In this document: positions 28,385 through 38,682 of the stretch, piece by piece
Position numbering within the stretch: position 1 is the first letter of the stretch
Layout: the number at the start of each line of letters is the position of its first letter
Assembly: GCA_002751075.1 (NCBI GenBank)
Contig: NAOQ01000121.1
Coordinates: 74,330 to 113,011 of the forward strand
Direction: 5' to 3'
Source of the DNA: Ichthyophonus hoferi
Lineage: Eukaryota; Opisthokonta; Ichthyosporea; Ichthyophonida; Ichthyophonidae
DNA: 38,682 bases
Notes under the pieces: generated by a model
Seen by the model: only the letters and a program-made list of their open reading frames with translations
Database searches by the model: none
Told to the model about the DNA's origin: nothing
Program-made: the position numbers and the translations under genes

Positions 28385-28822
28385 ATGATGATAAATATAT
28401 CGAATCTCCGTCTTCCTTCCCTGCCCTGGGCTGATGCTTTTCCCAATAAACTCTCCTCTTCTATAGCCTTACAGCCTGTATCAAAGAGATATTGTTCTCA
28501 CCCACGACATGGCAAGGGACATTGTGTACCAAGACTCTCATTCCTTCGCAAGAAAAGGCGCACCAGGGTTCATTTTGATTCAAATATTCTTGTTCTAGAA
28601 ACATACAGCGCGGAAGAATACGACAGAAAGATGTTTCAAAACAAAGGGAGTACGGAATGTGTGCAAATAGAGCGACAGGGGCAAATTCGAAAGCAGGGGC
28701 TCCACTTTAATTTTTTAGATGTTGTGTTTTTAATGATTGCAGTTTTCTTTATAGTGTTGTTTGTTCTAACAATACTAGCTTTAATAAGTTGTATAGGTTT
28801 AGGGTTGAAGGTAATCATGTAG
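28385..28822 (+). CDS. Putative tail-anchored protein phosphatase 1 regulatory subunit
   Basis: A single open frame of 145 residues from ATG 28385 (part of ATGATG) to TAG 28820-28822. Residues 55-64 (RKKRRTRVHF) carry a PP1-docking RVxF motif at 61-64. It is followed by hydrophobic residues ILVL at 68-71 and then ETYSAEEYDRK at 72-82. The order RVxF, PhiPhi, TYSxEDYDR is that of neurabin and spinophilin, where these elements bind the PP1 catalytic subunit. A hydrophobic span at about 110-140 (FLDVVFLMIAVFFIVLFVLT onward) lies almost at the C-terminus, leaving only a few residues after it. That is the layout of a tail-anchored protein whose basic N-terminal part faces the cytosol. I infer a subunit that brings PP1 to a membrane, probably ER or outer mitochondrial. 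There is no PDZ or actin-binding part, so it is not neurabin itself. The gene lacks introns in this model. AAG/GTAATC near 28810-28815 could be a donor that would change the last residues. Confidence 0.7.
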   Translation: MMINISNLRLPSLPWADAFPNKLSSSIALQPVSKRYCSHPRHGKGHCVPRLSFLRKKRRTRVHFDSNILVLETYSAEEYDRKMFQNKGSTECVQIERQGQIRKQGLHFNFLDVVFLMIAVFFIVLFVLTILALISCIGLGLKVIM

Positions 28823-30005
28823 TGCAACGAAAGGAAAGGGCACTGAGCGAGCCAGACAGGGTCCAACCTTTATGTTTGACAGGTCGACAAGGCATGTGAG
28901 ATACCACCTTTTTAGTAATAATAATTAGTTGTAAATACTAATACAGGAGCACGAACAATAATCATTTATATTAGTTTTAACATGTTATCTTAGGTGTATT
29001 TATATATTTTTTCCCTACGGCCACATGTTTAATATAACGAGCACCGGAATGCTGTAAATTTCAAATCTTTACAAATTTAAACAAATAATTCACTGTTGTG
29101 GCTGTGGGTGGTTGGTTGTACAGCTATGACTATTACCTTTACCAAAGTGCTATCTGAAAGAGAATGAGAGAAGGCACATATAAGGACACGGTCAGAGTAT
29201 TGGCCCATTTTAAAGAGCCACAATCATAGGCTTTACTTTACATACACGGTATATATTATTCGATCAGTCATAAATAACTATTAATTTTTATTTTGATGTA
29301 CCGTCTTAATTCGTCTCAGACAATTAAACATTGTGATGGCATGCGATATATATACATAATATCTAAGGAAGGGATTCAAATTATAAAACGAAGCCATGAC
29401 TAAAAACACAATAAACCAGATTTAGCATATTTAATATTAAAGTGGATTATTGGCTAAATATCACACGTTTAAACATGTATCCTTCTGAAAAGAACCAATC
29501 GTAGATAAAATGGCCGGATCAGACTAGAAAAACAGGCACATACCCAAAATCATAGGCCAATATTCTATTGAATCTTCAATATAAATATATCAATTAAAAA
29601 TACATATTAAGCCAATCATGTCATTTCAATAGTCCCAACCTAATGAGATGCCTATTTGTCCACACGACCAATAAAAAGGAGATGTTATTAATAGTAATTC
29701 ATTTATAGTATATTAAGATAGACACCTTACTAATTCTTCATACTACATTACTATGATATGATCAATATGCCCGCAAATATTCTAGTCGTTACTGGAAATT
29801 GGTTTAGATTAACAATATTTAACGCTAGTGATGTCAGTGATATTAAATTGTATTACATCAAGTCCGCTTACATATTATTCTTATTATCACTATGCTTGCA
29901 TCGCTTATTCTTTGATAGCATTTAATTATTTTAACCTCTCCCTTCCATTGGTCTCACCACCTATATCCAATCCATTCATTCGCTATTATTTTTTAAACAT
30001 CTTTC
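28823..30005. other. Intergenic, PP1-regulator gene to AVL9 3' end
   Basis: AT-rich convergent spacer between a plus-strand and a minus-strand gene. I see no coding exon, RNA gene or clear repeat. No canonical AATAAA was found close after either stop, so the polyadenylation sites are not placed. Confidence 0.5.
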
Positions 30006-33000
30006 TCACCTACTCTGCTCTTTACTGTCTACATCTTTTCCATCTATGTCTCTGTTTATATCCCCATCTACAACTACATCTGTGCCCACATTATCGCATT
30101 CCCTCTCTAAGTGATGCATATTTACGTCATCCTTACAGTTTGCAACTCTAGAAATATCAAAGTATTCTTCCTCATCCAGCTCATCCAGCCCCTCTGTCAA
30201 TAATGACTTTCCATCTACTCCCGCCTCTACCTCGCCCTCCCTTCCTATCTTTAACTCTGCTAGCCTTATGTCATTATTATTCTGTTCCTCTAGCTCCTTC
30301 TGCAGTTGCTGTTGTTCTAGTTCTTTGTCCTGTTTCTCCTTCTCTTCCACTCTCGTCTCCCTTTTCAGTTTTTCTTCATCTAGGAATTTGTGCCATTTCG
30401 ATAGTCCAGCCTTGATCATATTCCATTTAGATCCTGCGTGCCAATAAAAACAACACAGGGATAGAGGTACTTATTGGTTAGTGACATGTTTGGCATCTAA
30501 ACCATAATAAATTAGTGCGTTCGTAGTTATTTCACCACACTCATTCCTAATCCCACACTGGATTTTCGTCCTATCGATTGGTTTATGCTACTCCAATCGG
30601 CTCCATGATACAATGATAATTCACCTACCACTCCATACCTCATAACAATCTATCAATCAATTGTTTTGTAAGTTTTATACTCTATTGCATACTGACTTAC
30701 AAATATTTCTAAAAAGGGCAACAAAGATTGCTTTTATGACATCTTCTACCTTCCTAATTAGAAAACTTGCGTAATTTACATAAACCAATCATCACAGTGT
30801 AATATGGTATGGTTGGATAAGGAGAGATTCACACCAATAATAAAGGTGATTTTGATAGGTGCATTCAAACTTAACAAGGTTCATCCATTGGGTTCTAAAA
30901 GGTAGACCTATCACGTGATCCTAGCTGGATATCGGGTTGTAAAGTATCCTCCAGCAGCCAATTTTTTAAATTATCCCTAAAATATAAACTATAGTTATAA
31001 TTGGTATGCCTTTGATAAAGAAAATGAAAGTCATGTAATTGGATATGCCTAGCTTAAAGAGCTACCGATTAAAAAACTTTACCAATTATAAAATATGTCT
31101 CTATCTAAAATATATAATCAATAACAATACGCACCCGACTCTGCTGGTTGGTTGGGTGAAGTTGATAGTGGGCCATTTGATTCTACAGGGGTGGGGAGGG
31201 CAGGAGGAGGGGGCTCATTCCGGGTACTACAGGAGGGAAGGAAAGAGAAGGGAGGGGAAGAAGGCTGTCAGATAGGACGGATATATGGTCACAGAGATAG
31301 TACTATGGGGATAAGGAACATAGAAGATGGTGCGTGAGGTCCCACTAGTATGACTGCCATAGATATATCGTATAGTGTAACAGTATATGCTTACATGCCT
31401 GGCCAAGCATCTATGGGTGTACATGCTATACTAGAATGCTATATTATTATAGATGCTGACATGTATTTATGTATGTGCACCCAGATATGATTGGATGGCT
31501 GACCCTAGGAGCTAAATGGTGTCGATGATAAATTTTGCAGTGAAGATGAATGTGATTGGTCAATAGTAACTCCCTCTATGTACATGTTTCGTAATTATTG
31601 GTAAGTTATGCTTTCAATCAAATCAATGCGAATATTAAGGCTAGACTATTTACCTACTGAGGCGAATTTTCAGATCTCTCATGCTATATTCACCCTGACA
31701 CGGATGTCTGATGGGTTGGATGGCAAGTCAGTACTTGCACACCTGAGAGAACAAGCAATAAAGATAGGTACAGGGAGAGAAAAAAAGAGTATATAGATAG
31801 GAGGAAGCGAAAGACAAGAGTATAGAGGTCTACGGCAGGATTAGGATCAAATCACCGGTGGTCTTACATTCTTAGATTATCTATTATCTCTTACACATCA
31901 CATCATTCCAAGCACATCCACGGGTTGCTTCTACAATACTTTCCCTACGCTATACAGTTAGCCCCCTACACCTACCCACCCAGCCTGGACATCAAAGCGT
32001 GCCTCCTCATTGACCACTAATTTAAAGGCTCTATAATTACTGGTCATCGTCCACTGGTCTAGGAAATCGGCATTAAATGCATCTAAGGAGGCAGCTGTAG
32101 AGATAATATGGATATCAGATGATTCGACGATGCGAGAGGGGTAAGTGTGTGTACACAGGGTTGAAAATGAAAGTCGGTATGTTAGTATGAGAGTATAGCA
32201 ATACACGTAAGGCGACTGATTAATGGGACTCCATAAAAGAACTACTACTACTATTAACACGATGATGAGGCTTTGCAATTACCAGCTTGAGAAAGACACA
32301 TGCTACAGGCTGTGACAAACTACCAATGGTTAGTCCCCTTTAAATGAAATGAAGGAATCTTCAGTGAGTGGATATGGATGTATATGGATATTATGTTAAC
32401 ATACACACATATATATGCACGAAATAACACATATAGGACCTCCTAATGTTTTATTGGGTATACTCGGTCATGCGCTATTATGTCTGTATAATGATAGGCT
32501 GGTACTAACAACTACCGGGCCGTATGTATAGCCATAAATTAGAAATGTAGATCTAATAGGAGGAGATTAGGCTGGATAAATGACCCAATAAAAATAGAGA
32601 ATAGAAAGAGAAAGCGGAGGATTAGTGCGATGAAGAACGAGAAGGAAAGAGAGAAAGAGGGGTAGGGTAGGAAAAAAGGATGGGACCCTATACCAGCAGT
32701 AGAATCTTGGTCTAACACAAAGCGAAGGTAAGAGGAGAGGAACGACAGCATGTAGCCTTCAAACTGTTTACGAATCCACATATCGCTTCCTACCCAAGTA
32801 GTAACCTCCTCTACAAACCACAGGGACCAATTAATAATAGTTCTTATATAGGATAGGGCACACTACACGAACCAATGAATTAAGGTAAACATATATGTTT
32901 CTATTTATAATACCAATATATATATATACCTAACACCATATACACTATACACACACATCTATATATGGTTATACTTCTACATACACACATATACCTATCT

Positions 33001-36000
33001 ATACATATATACTATACTATACATATACACCTATACATACCTCCAGGCTGCCATGAATTATCCACAGCAGTGACTATTAAATCCATAAACCTCAAGTCTT
33101 CAGTGGACATTTCTAAGGCGGCCTTGATAGATGGGTCCCTAATTTCAAGGGAAGATTGTTCAAACTGTATAGGATAACATATGAGCAGCAGTAGGTGCAT
33201 AGGATAGCATAAGAGTACCAATATGTGCATAGGATAGTATATAAGTACCAATAGATGCATATAGTAGCACATGAACACTAATAGGTGTATAGGATAGTAC
33301 ATTAGCACCAATGAGTACCAAGTAGCCGGTGGGGCAAAATGCATGGGTTATGATTGGCTTATCAATGAATGATCGCATAGAGTTATAGGAAATATACCAC
33401 CTTCATACTTGAGGACCAATCATAACGCATAAATGAAACTTTCGAAATAAGATAGGAGAGAACTAACCAAGAAAATCAAGTGAAAAGGACTAAGAGGAGA
33501 AAGAAAAAACCAAGAGAGAGAGAGAGGTGGAGGGGAAAGAGAGAGACGTACATCCACTACAGCATCAATAGGTAACTTGGATAAAAACAGCAGATTGGTG
33601 GCGCCCACTAGGAAGGAGGTGCAGTCCTCACTGGTAAGGACATCTAGGTCCTGTAGGCACATGTAGGGCCGAAACACACAGCCCTGTGTGGGGCATGCAT
33701 AGCCAGGTCAGCTCCATATATGGTTATGTGCTGTACAATACCCTATGGCTAATAGTCATTTGATGCGATATGTAAATGAAATTAATTGGATAAACAGGCG
33801 ATAGATGAGTACGATAGTATGGTAGTATATATATATATATAATATTATGACAGTATGCATGATCTTATAGGTGTGTGACACGTAAAACAAGAGCCATAAG
33901 GCCAAAGACAGGCATAGGGAGAGAGTCTATTAAAGGTAGGTGGAGAGTAGGCCTAGTAATAAGGAACCAGCACCTACCCGCTGGAAAGGAAGAAGGGGTA
34001 GGCCAAGATCTCGCAGTAGTTTCCCCCTCTGGTCCCGTTCAGCTGATGCAGGGAATGCCTACAGGAGGAGGATTGTGTGTTTAGATCCAATACCTATTTG
34101 ATATACACGTAACTACTATTATCTATTTATAATTGATATGGGTATAAAGATATATAGATGTACCCAAATAACAAGGATGTATTACCTTATTGCTAAGGAT
34201 AACTAAACATATTGCCTTATTAAAAGAGACATATCAGCTTAAATACATAGTCATAGCAGCATAGCCCTATAAGACAGCTAACATATCAGATTAGGGAAGG
34301 AGAGAGAACGTGATAGACGGCCAGTAATTTGTGTTGGGCATAACTAGTATTTGCATGATATGCAGAAAAGTAGTCAAGGAGATTACCGCTTCAAAATCAG
34401 TAAAACCATTGACGGAGGCCGCACCTCTTAATTCCGTAGCCATTAATTCTATTGGTCAACATCACATGTTAACATAGTTGGGGTATAGGCAGAGACAATA
34501 ATATACATAGATTAGAAAGAAAATCAGAAAAACATATCCAGTAGCAGGATAGAAGAGAGATAAATATGCTAAGGCTGGGAGCTAAGTGGCTAGTTATCAT
34601 GATAGAAATGGCCAATGCATATACGAATGAGGTTAGGATATATATGTATATATATGCTTGTACAGATGTAAAGGTAGAAATATGTGAGGGAGAATAGGGT
34701 GGTGTCTATACATAACACTTACCAGGCATTAATGACAGCAAAGATATAATGCTGTCGCATAGCAACCGAACAGGTTTACCAGTGCACACCACCTTTATAT
34801 ATTAGAAGATTATAATTGGTGTTAGGGATATAGCCTGGTTTTCTCTCAATAAATCATTGACATGAGTTAACCAATAGAGGATATTACATTTATATATCCT
34901 AACTATCTAAATTATATACTATCTAAACACACTATATCTATATATTACATACCATATTCTACATACTACATACACCACATCTACCTACCTTTTTCTCCAA
35001 TAGCAACAACTTGAATAACACCAAGGTCTTGTAGCGATATTTTCTCACCAGGGCTCTGAGGGAGATGTCTGTATATGGAAGGTCATGTGATGTAGGTAAT
35101 CAGTATGATTGGACGCTAACAAGGCACACAAAAGCAAAATAAACAGCACGAGTAAAGCGTCTTCAGAAAATTTAGGTGTGGAGATAACCAATGAAAAAGA
35201 TAGGAAAAGATATATGCGTACACGTGTACTATATGTGAATGTGTACGGGTGCATATGCAGAGTAGAATAATAGTATAATAGTATGGTAGTATGGTAGTAC
35301 GACAATATGACAGTACGATAGTATGGTAGTATGTGTATGCACGATGGCAATATAGATAGTGTGGAGGCATGTGTGAATATATGATAGAGATATAGGGCCC
35401 TTGAAGGACGGACATGTACTGCATAACACTAGCCTACACTAAGGCATGGTAGGCTACTAGAGAATATAAATAACTATAGAGGATAGGGGGTCCAGAACAT
35501 AGAGTTAGGGGTGGAGAGAAATTGTCTGTGTGAGATAAATAGAAACTATAGGGAAGTATAAGGGATACACAGCAGATAATATGTATAGATAGCTAGGCAT
35601 ATATACCTGTAAACATAGTAGATTCATTAATGACATTTGACCGCACTGTCATGCTGATGTGGTTGTAGCATTCCTATTGAATAGGAAGGAGTTAGGTATG
35701 GGAGGGAGAGAGAGAGAAAGAAGGAGAGAGAGGGAGAAAGAATGACATAATTTAAATATTGCGATATGTAACATTGGAGGATCAAAATAAAAAATGAAAT
35801 AAAGAGATACATATAGTACATATAGTATGATGCATAATATAGTATGATATAAGCAAATAAAGCATGTTTGTATTTGTACTTCTGAGCACATCTCCTAAGG
35901 ATGTAGTGATTATTCTACCAATAAACAAAATGATTTAAAAATAGATTAGAAAGAGAAAATATATATATATCTATAAAATGCATGATTTATCACGCGGAAG

Positions 36001-38081
36001 AATGTGTATAATCTAAAGGGACGTATATTATCACGTGATATGTGGCAGACTCAAACTTAATCACCAAAATAACTATGCAAACAAGGTATTTATCTATATA
36101 TCTATAGATGATAGGATCACAGTATGTATATATGCCTGTATATATAATCTAATCATCTATCTCCTTCGGTTCATGTTACGTTTACCTTAAGAACCGATAT
36201 TTCTGAGAAGTCCTTTTGTTGGAAGAATGCCCCAGATACTGCATAGAGATTGGCGCCCAGGAGACCATATATGGGCTAGGGAGTAGAGAGGGACAAAATT
36301 AGAATAGAATATGACAAGGCAGGAAGGGTAAAAAGAAAAACCGAATAACAAGATAAGATAGTTGAAGAGGAAGGAAAAAGAAGAAGGACAGAGAGAGGGC
36401 CTAGCCAGGAGTACATTAACATTACATATACATCAACACACTATTCATATAATATATATATGAGGAAGAGAGGGAGAAAGGGAGGTTAGGTATTCATGCC
36501 TTATTGGTTACTATATTTTTATCTATACCCTATAGGCTACAATGTATATATATATTAGTACGTCAATAAATGTTAAGTCTAGGGCTACCAATGCTCACTG
36601 TCCTCTGCTTCCTCACCCAATCTTAATATTTATATATTATCTCATCCAATCTTACCCATCATTATCATGGTACATCATAACTCCTATTGTTCTCATAACA
36701 CATCTTTACCTTCTTACTCAATACACATAAACTTTTCTGTACATAGCTTCTTGTAATCGCCGATGATTTATTCGCTAATTCCTGCATAGGGAGGGTGCAT
36801 TATAGTCACTATATGTGTTAACTACACAGGAAATATTAGACCATAGTAATAATAACAATATAAATAATAATCATAGTAATAATAATCATAGCAATAGTAA
36901 TAGTAATAGTAATAGTAATAGTAATAGTAATAGTAATAGTAATAGTAATAGTGATAGTGATAGTAATTGTAACAATAATAATAGTAGTAGTACTAGGTTG
37001 AAGAAGGATGATAGGCATACCGAAGAGGCTATCTGGCGATAGCATGTAACCCCAAAGATAGATTCGTTGTCATTGGGATCACCACTTATAGCAGGTAGGT
37101 CAAAGAAGATAAGGTCTGAAAGAGGGAAGGAGGGAGAGAGAGAGGCAGAGGGAGAGATACAGTATGTGAGTTTGTGTTACACTAGGCATTAAGTATATAT
37201 ATATATATATAATATGAGGGTCAATTATAAAACATAATTGTATAATTTCTTATTAAACACTCCTCACCATTGTATTCATATATATAAATATATAAAGTAG
37301 TAATGTCATTGATTATCCCGATTAAAGCGAAACTATACCCTTGATCTGCCCTCTACTGCAACTAATAGAATGTATGTATACCGATTTATATATTATCTTT
37401 TAAAGTTACACATTTTATTGAAAATTACCAATTGTATACTTATTATTACAATGTTATATATGACATAAGAGAGCGACGTTACTCTATACCTTCCATGACA
37501 TTATGGCATCCATCTATGGCAATAAGGCGGACGGTAAAATGTCGTAGTATTGATTGGTAGCCGCGGGTGTGTGGAAGGAGAGGGATAGAGGGGGATAGAC
37601 AGGGGGAGAGAGAGAAAAGACGATAACCAGAGAAAGAAAAAAAGGGTAAAGAAAAGCACAAAAAAGATCATATGAAAGAGGCAGGAAATTAAAGATCAGC
37701 CAATTGTTCCCTTCAATTAAAATTAACAAGGTGTGAGGTTGCCATAATTTTATATTCTTGAGGTATCATTGGAGAATGGTCACAGCAGATCCAAGAAGTA
37801 TCAATCAGAGACACAGAGACATGGAGCAGGTTGAGGTCCCAACCAATAGCATCTCACCCCCTCTCTCTCACCACAATCATATCCATGCGGTAAAAGCTAG
37901 CTATGAATTACTGCAATTTTATTGGTGTATATATATATATGCATATGCAAATCTCATATATATATATATAGCTGGTAGTAAGTTTAATGTAGTCGTACAT
38001 ACCTGGAAGGCATAAGAAGGGTAGATTTCTCCAAGCCACAGGCAGCTCATTATTGGGTAATGGTGGAAAGCTATATTCTAC
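30006..38081 (-). CDS. AVL9: AVL9 homologue (late secretory pathway, DENN-like), lacking only the 5' exon(s)
   Basis: Seventeen exons in phase on the minus strand: 38081-38003, 37513-37490, 37115-37021, 36781-36710, 36275-36186, 35673-35607, 35068-34989, 34792-34723, 34448-34387, 34058-33978, 33683-33552, 33164-33041, 32810-32694, 32094-31980, 31707-31654, 31226-31135 and 30433-30006 (TGA), about 593 residues. AVL9 proteins act in late secretory and exocytic traffic and have a tripartite DENN-like fold. Matching blocks in order: VEYSFPPLPNNELP, LPFLCLPDG, FGVTCYRQI, YVQKSLCVLSK, PIYGLLGANL, KDFSEISVLKE, YKTLVLFKLLLLEKK, SIISLLSLMP, PYMCLQDLDVL, GATNLLF, IRDPSIKAAL, STEDLRFMD, WIRKQFEGY, DQWTMTSNYR and HPCQGEYSMRDLKIRLS. 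The first visible exon starts at the point equivalent to VEFSYPP in human, so the N-terminal HxVVVGFHHKKGCQ-type exon is missing to the right. The linker before GLPLLPFQRG is much shorter than in human. The last exon adds an acidic coiled-coil tail of about 110 residues. Confidence 0.95.
31135..31226 (-). other. AVL9 Pro/Ser-rich linker exon
   Basis: This weakly conserved exon was placed by phase. It accepts the split AG|T codon from 31654 and donates G|GA to the last exon. It follows a long pyrimidine tract and TCCTGTAG acceptor and encodes NEPPPPALPTPVESNGPLST, then a short Asn/Gln-rich end. No alternative frame in the region joins both neighbours without a stop. Confidence 0.75.
33163..33312. 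repeat. 30-bp minisatellite, five units, in AVL9 intron
   Basis: Units begin at 33163, 33193, 33223, 33253 and 33283, with the form AGGTGCATAGGATAGCATAAGAGTACCAAT, and diverge from one another. The array abuts the acceptor of exon 33164-33041. The unit at 33163-33192 includes the acceptor itself. Confidence 0.85.
35264..35340. repeat. Degenerate AGTATGGT-type array in AVL9 intron
   Basis: Repeats of AGTATGGTAGTACGACAATA-like units lie between AVL9 exons 35673-35607 and 35068-34989. Confidence 0.6.
36858..36968. repeat. (AATAGT)n hexanucleotide array in AVL9 intron
   Basis: AATAGT units, at first mixed with AATAAT, end about 50 bases from the splice donor of exon 37115-37021. Open frames over it (Asn/Ser on plus, Thr/Ile on minus) are repeat translations. 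Confidence 0.9.
37490..37513 (-). other. 24-nt AVL9 microexon
   Basis: It is bounded by TTGCCATAG and GTATAG and encodes the residues completing LPDGCHNVMED. Both flanking exons have the matching phase, and the peptide aligns with LPDGAHNYQED in human AVL9. No larger exon is possible here without leaving the family alignment. Confidence 0.85.
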
Positions 38082-38682
38082 CTGCAATAAGGGACATGCA
38101 GGGTATAGGTAGAGGGGAAAAGAGCAGGAGAGAGTAAGTGTGCAATGGTAATAAAATGTGTAACATAATGTATAGGAGGGTGTGGATAGACGGAATCACA
38201 GCTTTAGTTAGCTAATGTCAGGCCATGACATTTAGTATAAACTACTACCATAACTATATTAAAATAATAGCACTGGTTTATACGGTATATAAGAGTGCTT
38301 AGAAAATTAAAATGCCGTTATCATTAGATTCGTTAATGTGTAATTGTGTGTATGTATGTGTAGAGAGAGAAAAGAGAAAAGAAAGGCAAGCCAGCTGCAC
38401 TAAGTTATAACTAAAAATGGTGAAGAGATAGAATAGAATCGAATAGGAGAGAGATAAAACAGGATAGGATAGGAAAGATATAAAACAGGATATGATATGA
38501 GAGAGATAGAATAGGATATGTTAGAGGAGATAGAATAAGATAAGATAAAAGAGATATAGAACAGGTTAGGTTAGGAGAGAGGTATGATAGGATAGAAGAA
38601 GAGAAAGATAGAACAGGTTAGGTAAGGAAAGAGATATGATAGGATAGAAGAAGAAAGAGATAGAACAGGTTAGGTAAAAAAA
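38082..38682. other. AVL9 5' intron sequence to window edge
   Basis: Purine-rich on the plus strand (pyrimidine-rich in the sense direction), as in the other AVL9 introns. I found no match to the missing N-terminal exon, so it lies to the right of the window. Confidence 0.6.
38414..38682. repeat. Purine-rich minisatellite, 52-bp period at its right end
   Basis: ACAGGTTAGG-type blocks recur at 38561, 38613 and 38665 (period 52). Each is followed by GGAAAGAGATATGATAGGAT-like sequence. Farther left the units are shorter and degenerate. The array is cut by the window edge. Confidence 0.8.

Noticed and set aside
29828-30151. 107-codon plus-strand frame (and the 30203-30415 frame)
   Set aside because: Antisense or flank shadow of the last AVL9 exon, which is fixed by phase and family match on the minus strand.
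33012-33378. Minus-strand frames rich in YYPMHxLVL repeats
   Set aside because: Translation of the 30-bp intronic minisatellite running into AVL9 exon 33164-33041. Only the exon part is coding.
36815-37045. Asn/Ser-repeat and Thr/Ile-repeat frames
   Set aside because: Translations of the AATAGT array plus an antisense piece of AVL9 exon 37115-37021.

Overview
The window is nuclear DNA from an intron-rich, AT-rich eukaryote. Conserved genes with 4 to 17 visible GT-AG exons, short introns and many microsatellites point to an animal, possibly an early-branching invertebrate such as a sponge. The species cannot be fixed from the sequence. I built all gene models by eye from splice sites, reading phase and remembered family sequences. 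Every junction listed keeps the reading phase.

Layout, left to right. (1) 1-1945, plus strand: the last five exons of a SET1/SETD1-type histone H3K4 methyltransferase (SET and post-SET domains). (2) 3249-5603, plus: a four-exon gene for an unrecognised single-pass type I membrane protein with a Thr-rich ectodomain. (3) 5604-10839: a gene-poor block with two families of inverted-repeat elements, including a near-continuous palindrome of about 557 bp. (4) 10840-14015, plus: a complete seven-exon proteasome subunit alpha type-5 gene (PSMA5), followed at once by a 22-bp tandem repeat and another inverted-repeat element (14140-15550). (5) 18355-19699, plus: a small four-exon gene of unknown function. 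(6) 19700-28384: AT-rich and gene-poor, with a 713-base assembly gap (24003-24715), tandem duplications and a second copy of the palindromic element. (7) 28385-28822, plus: a single-exon gene for a putative tail-anchored regulator of protein phosphatase 1. (8) 38081-30006, minus: 17 consecutive exons of an AVL9 homologue (late secretory pathway, DENN-like fold). Only its first exon or exons lie beyond the right edge.

The genes do not form an operon or pathway. The conserved ones (SETD1, PSMA5, AVL9) are housekeeping genes in gene-dense stretches whose introns are pyrimidine-rich on the transcribed sense strand and carry frequent ACCAATCAT-like motifs. The intervening blocks are AT-rich and hold old non-autonomous DNA elements. 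The items most worth a second look are the tail-anchored PP1 regulator, the orphan membrane protein, the unrecognised 127-residue gene and the palindromic element family.
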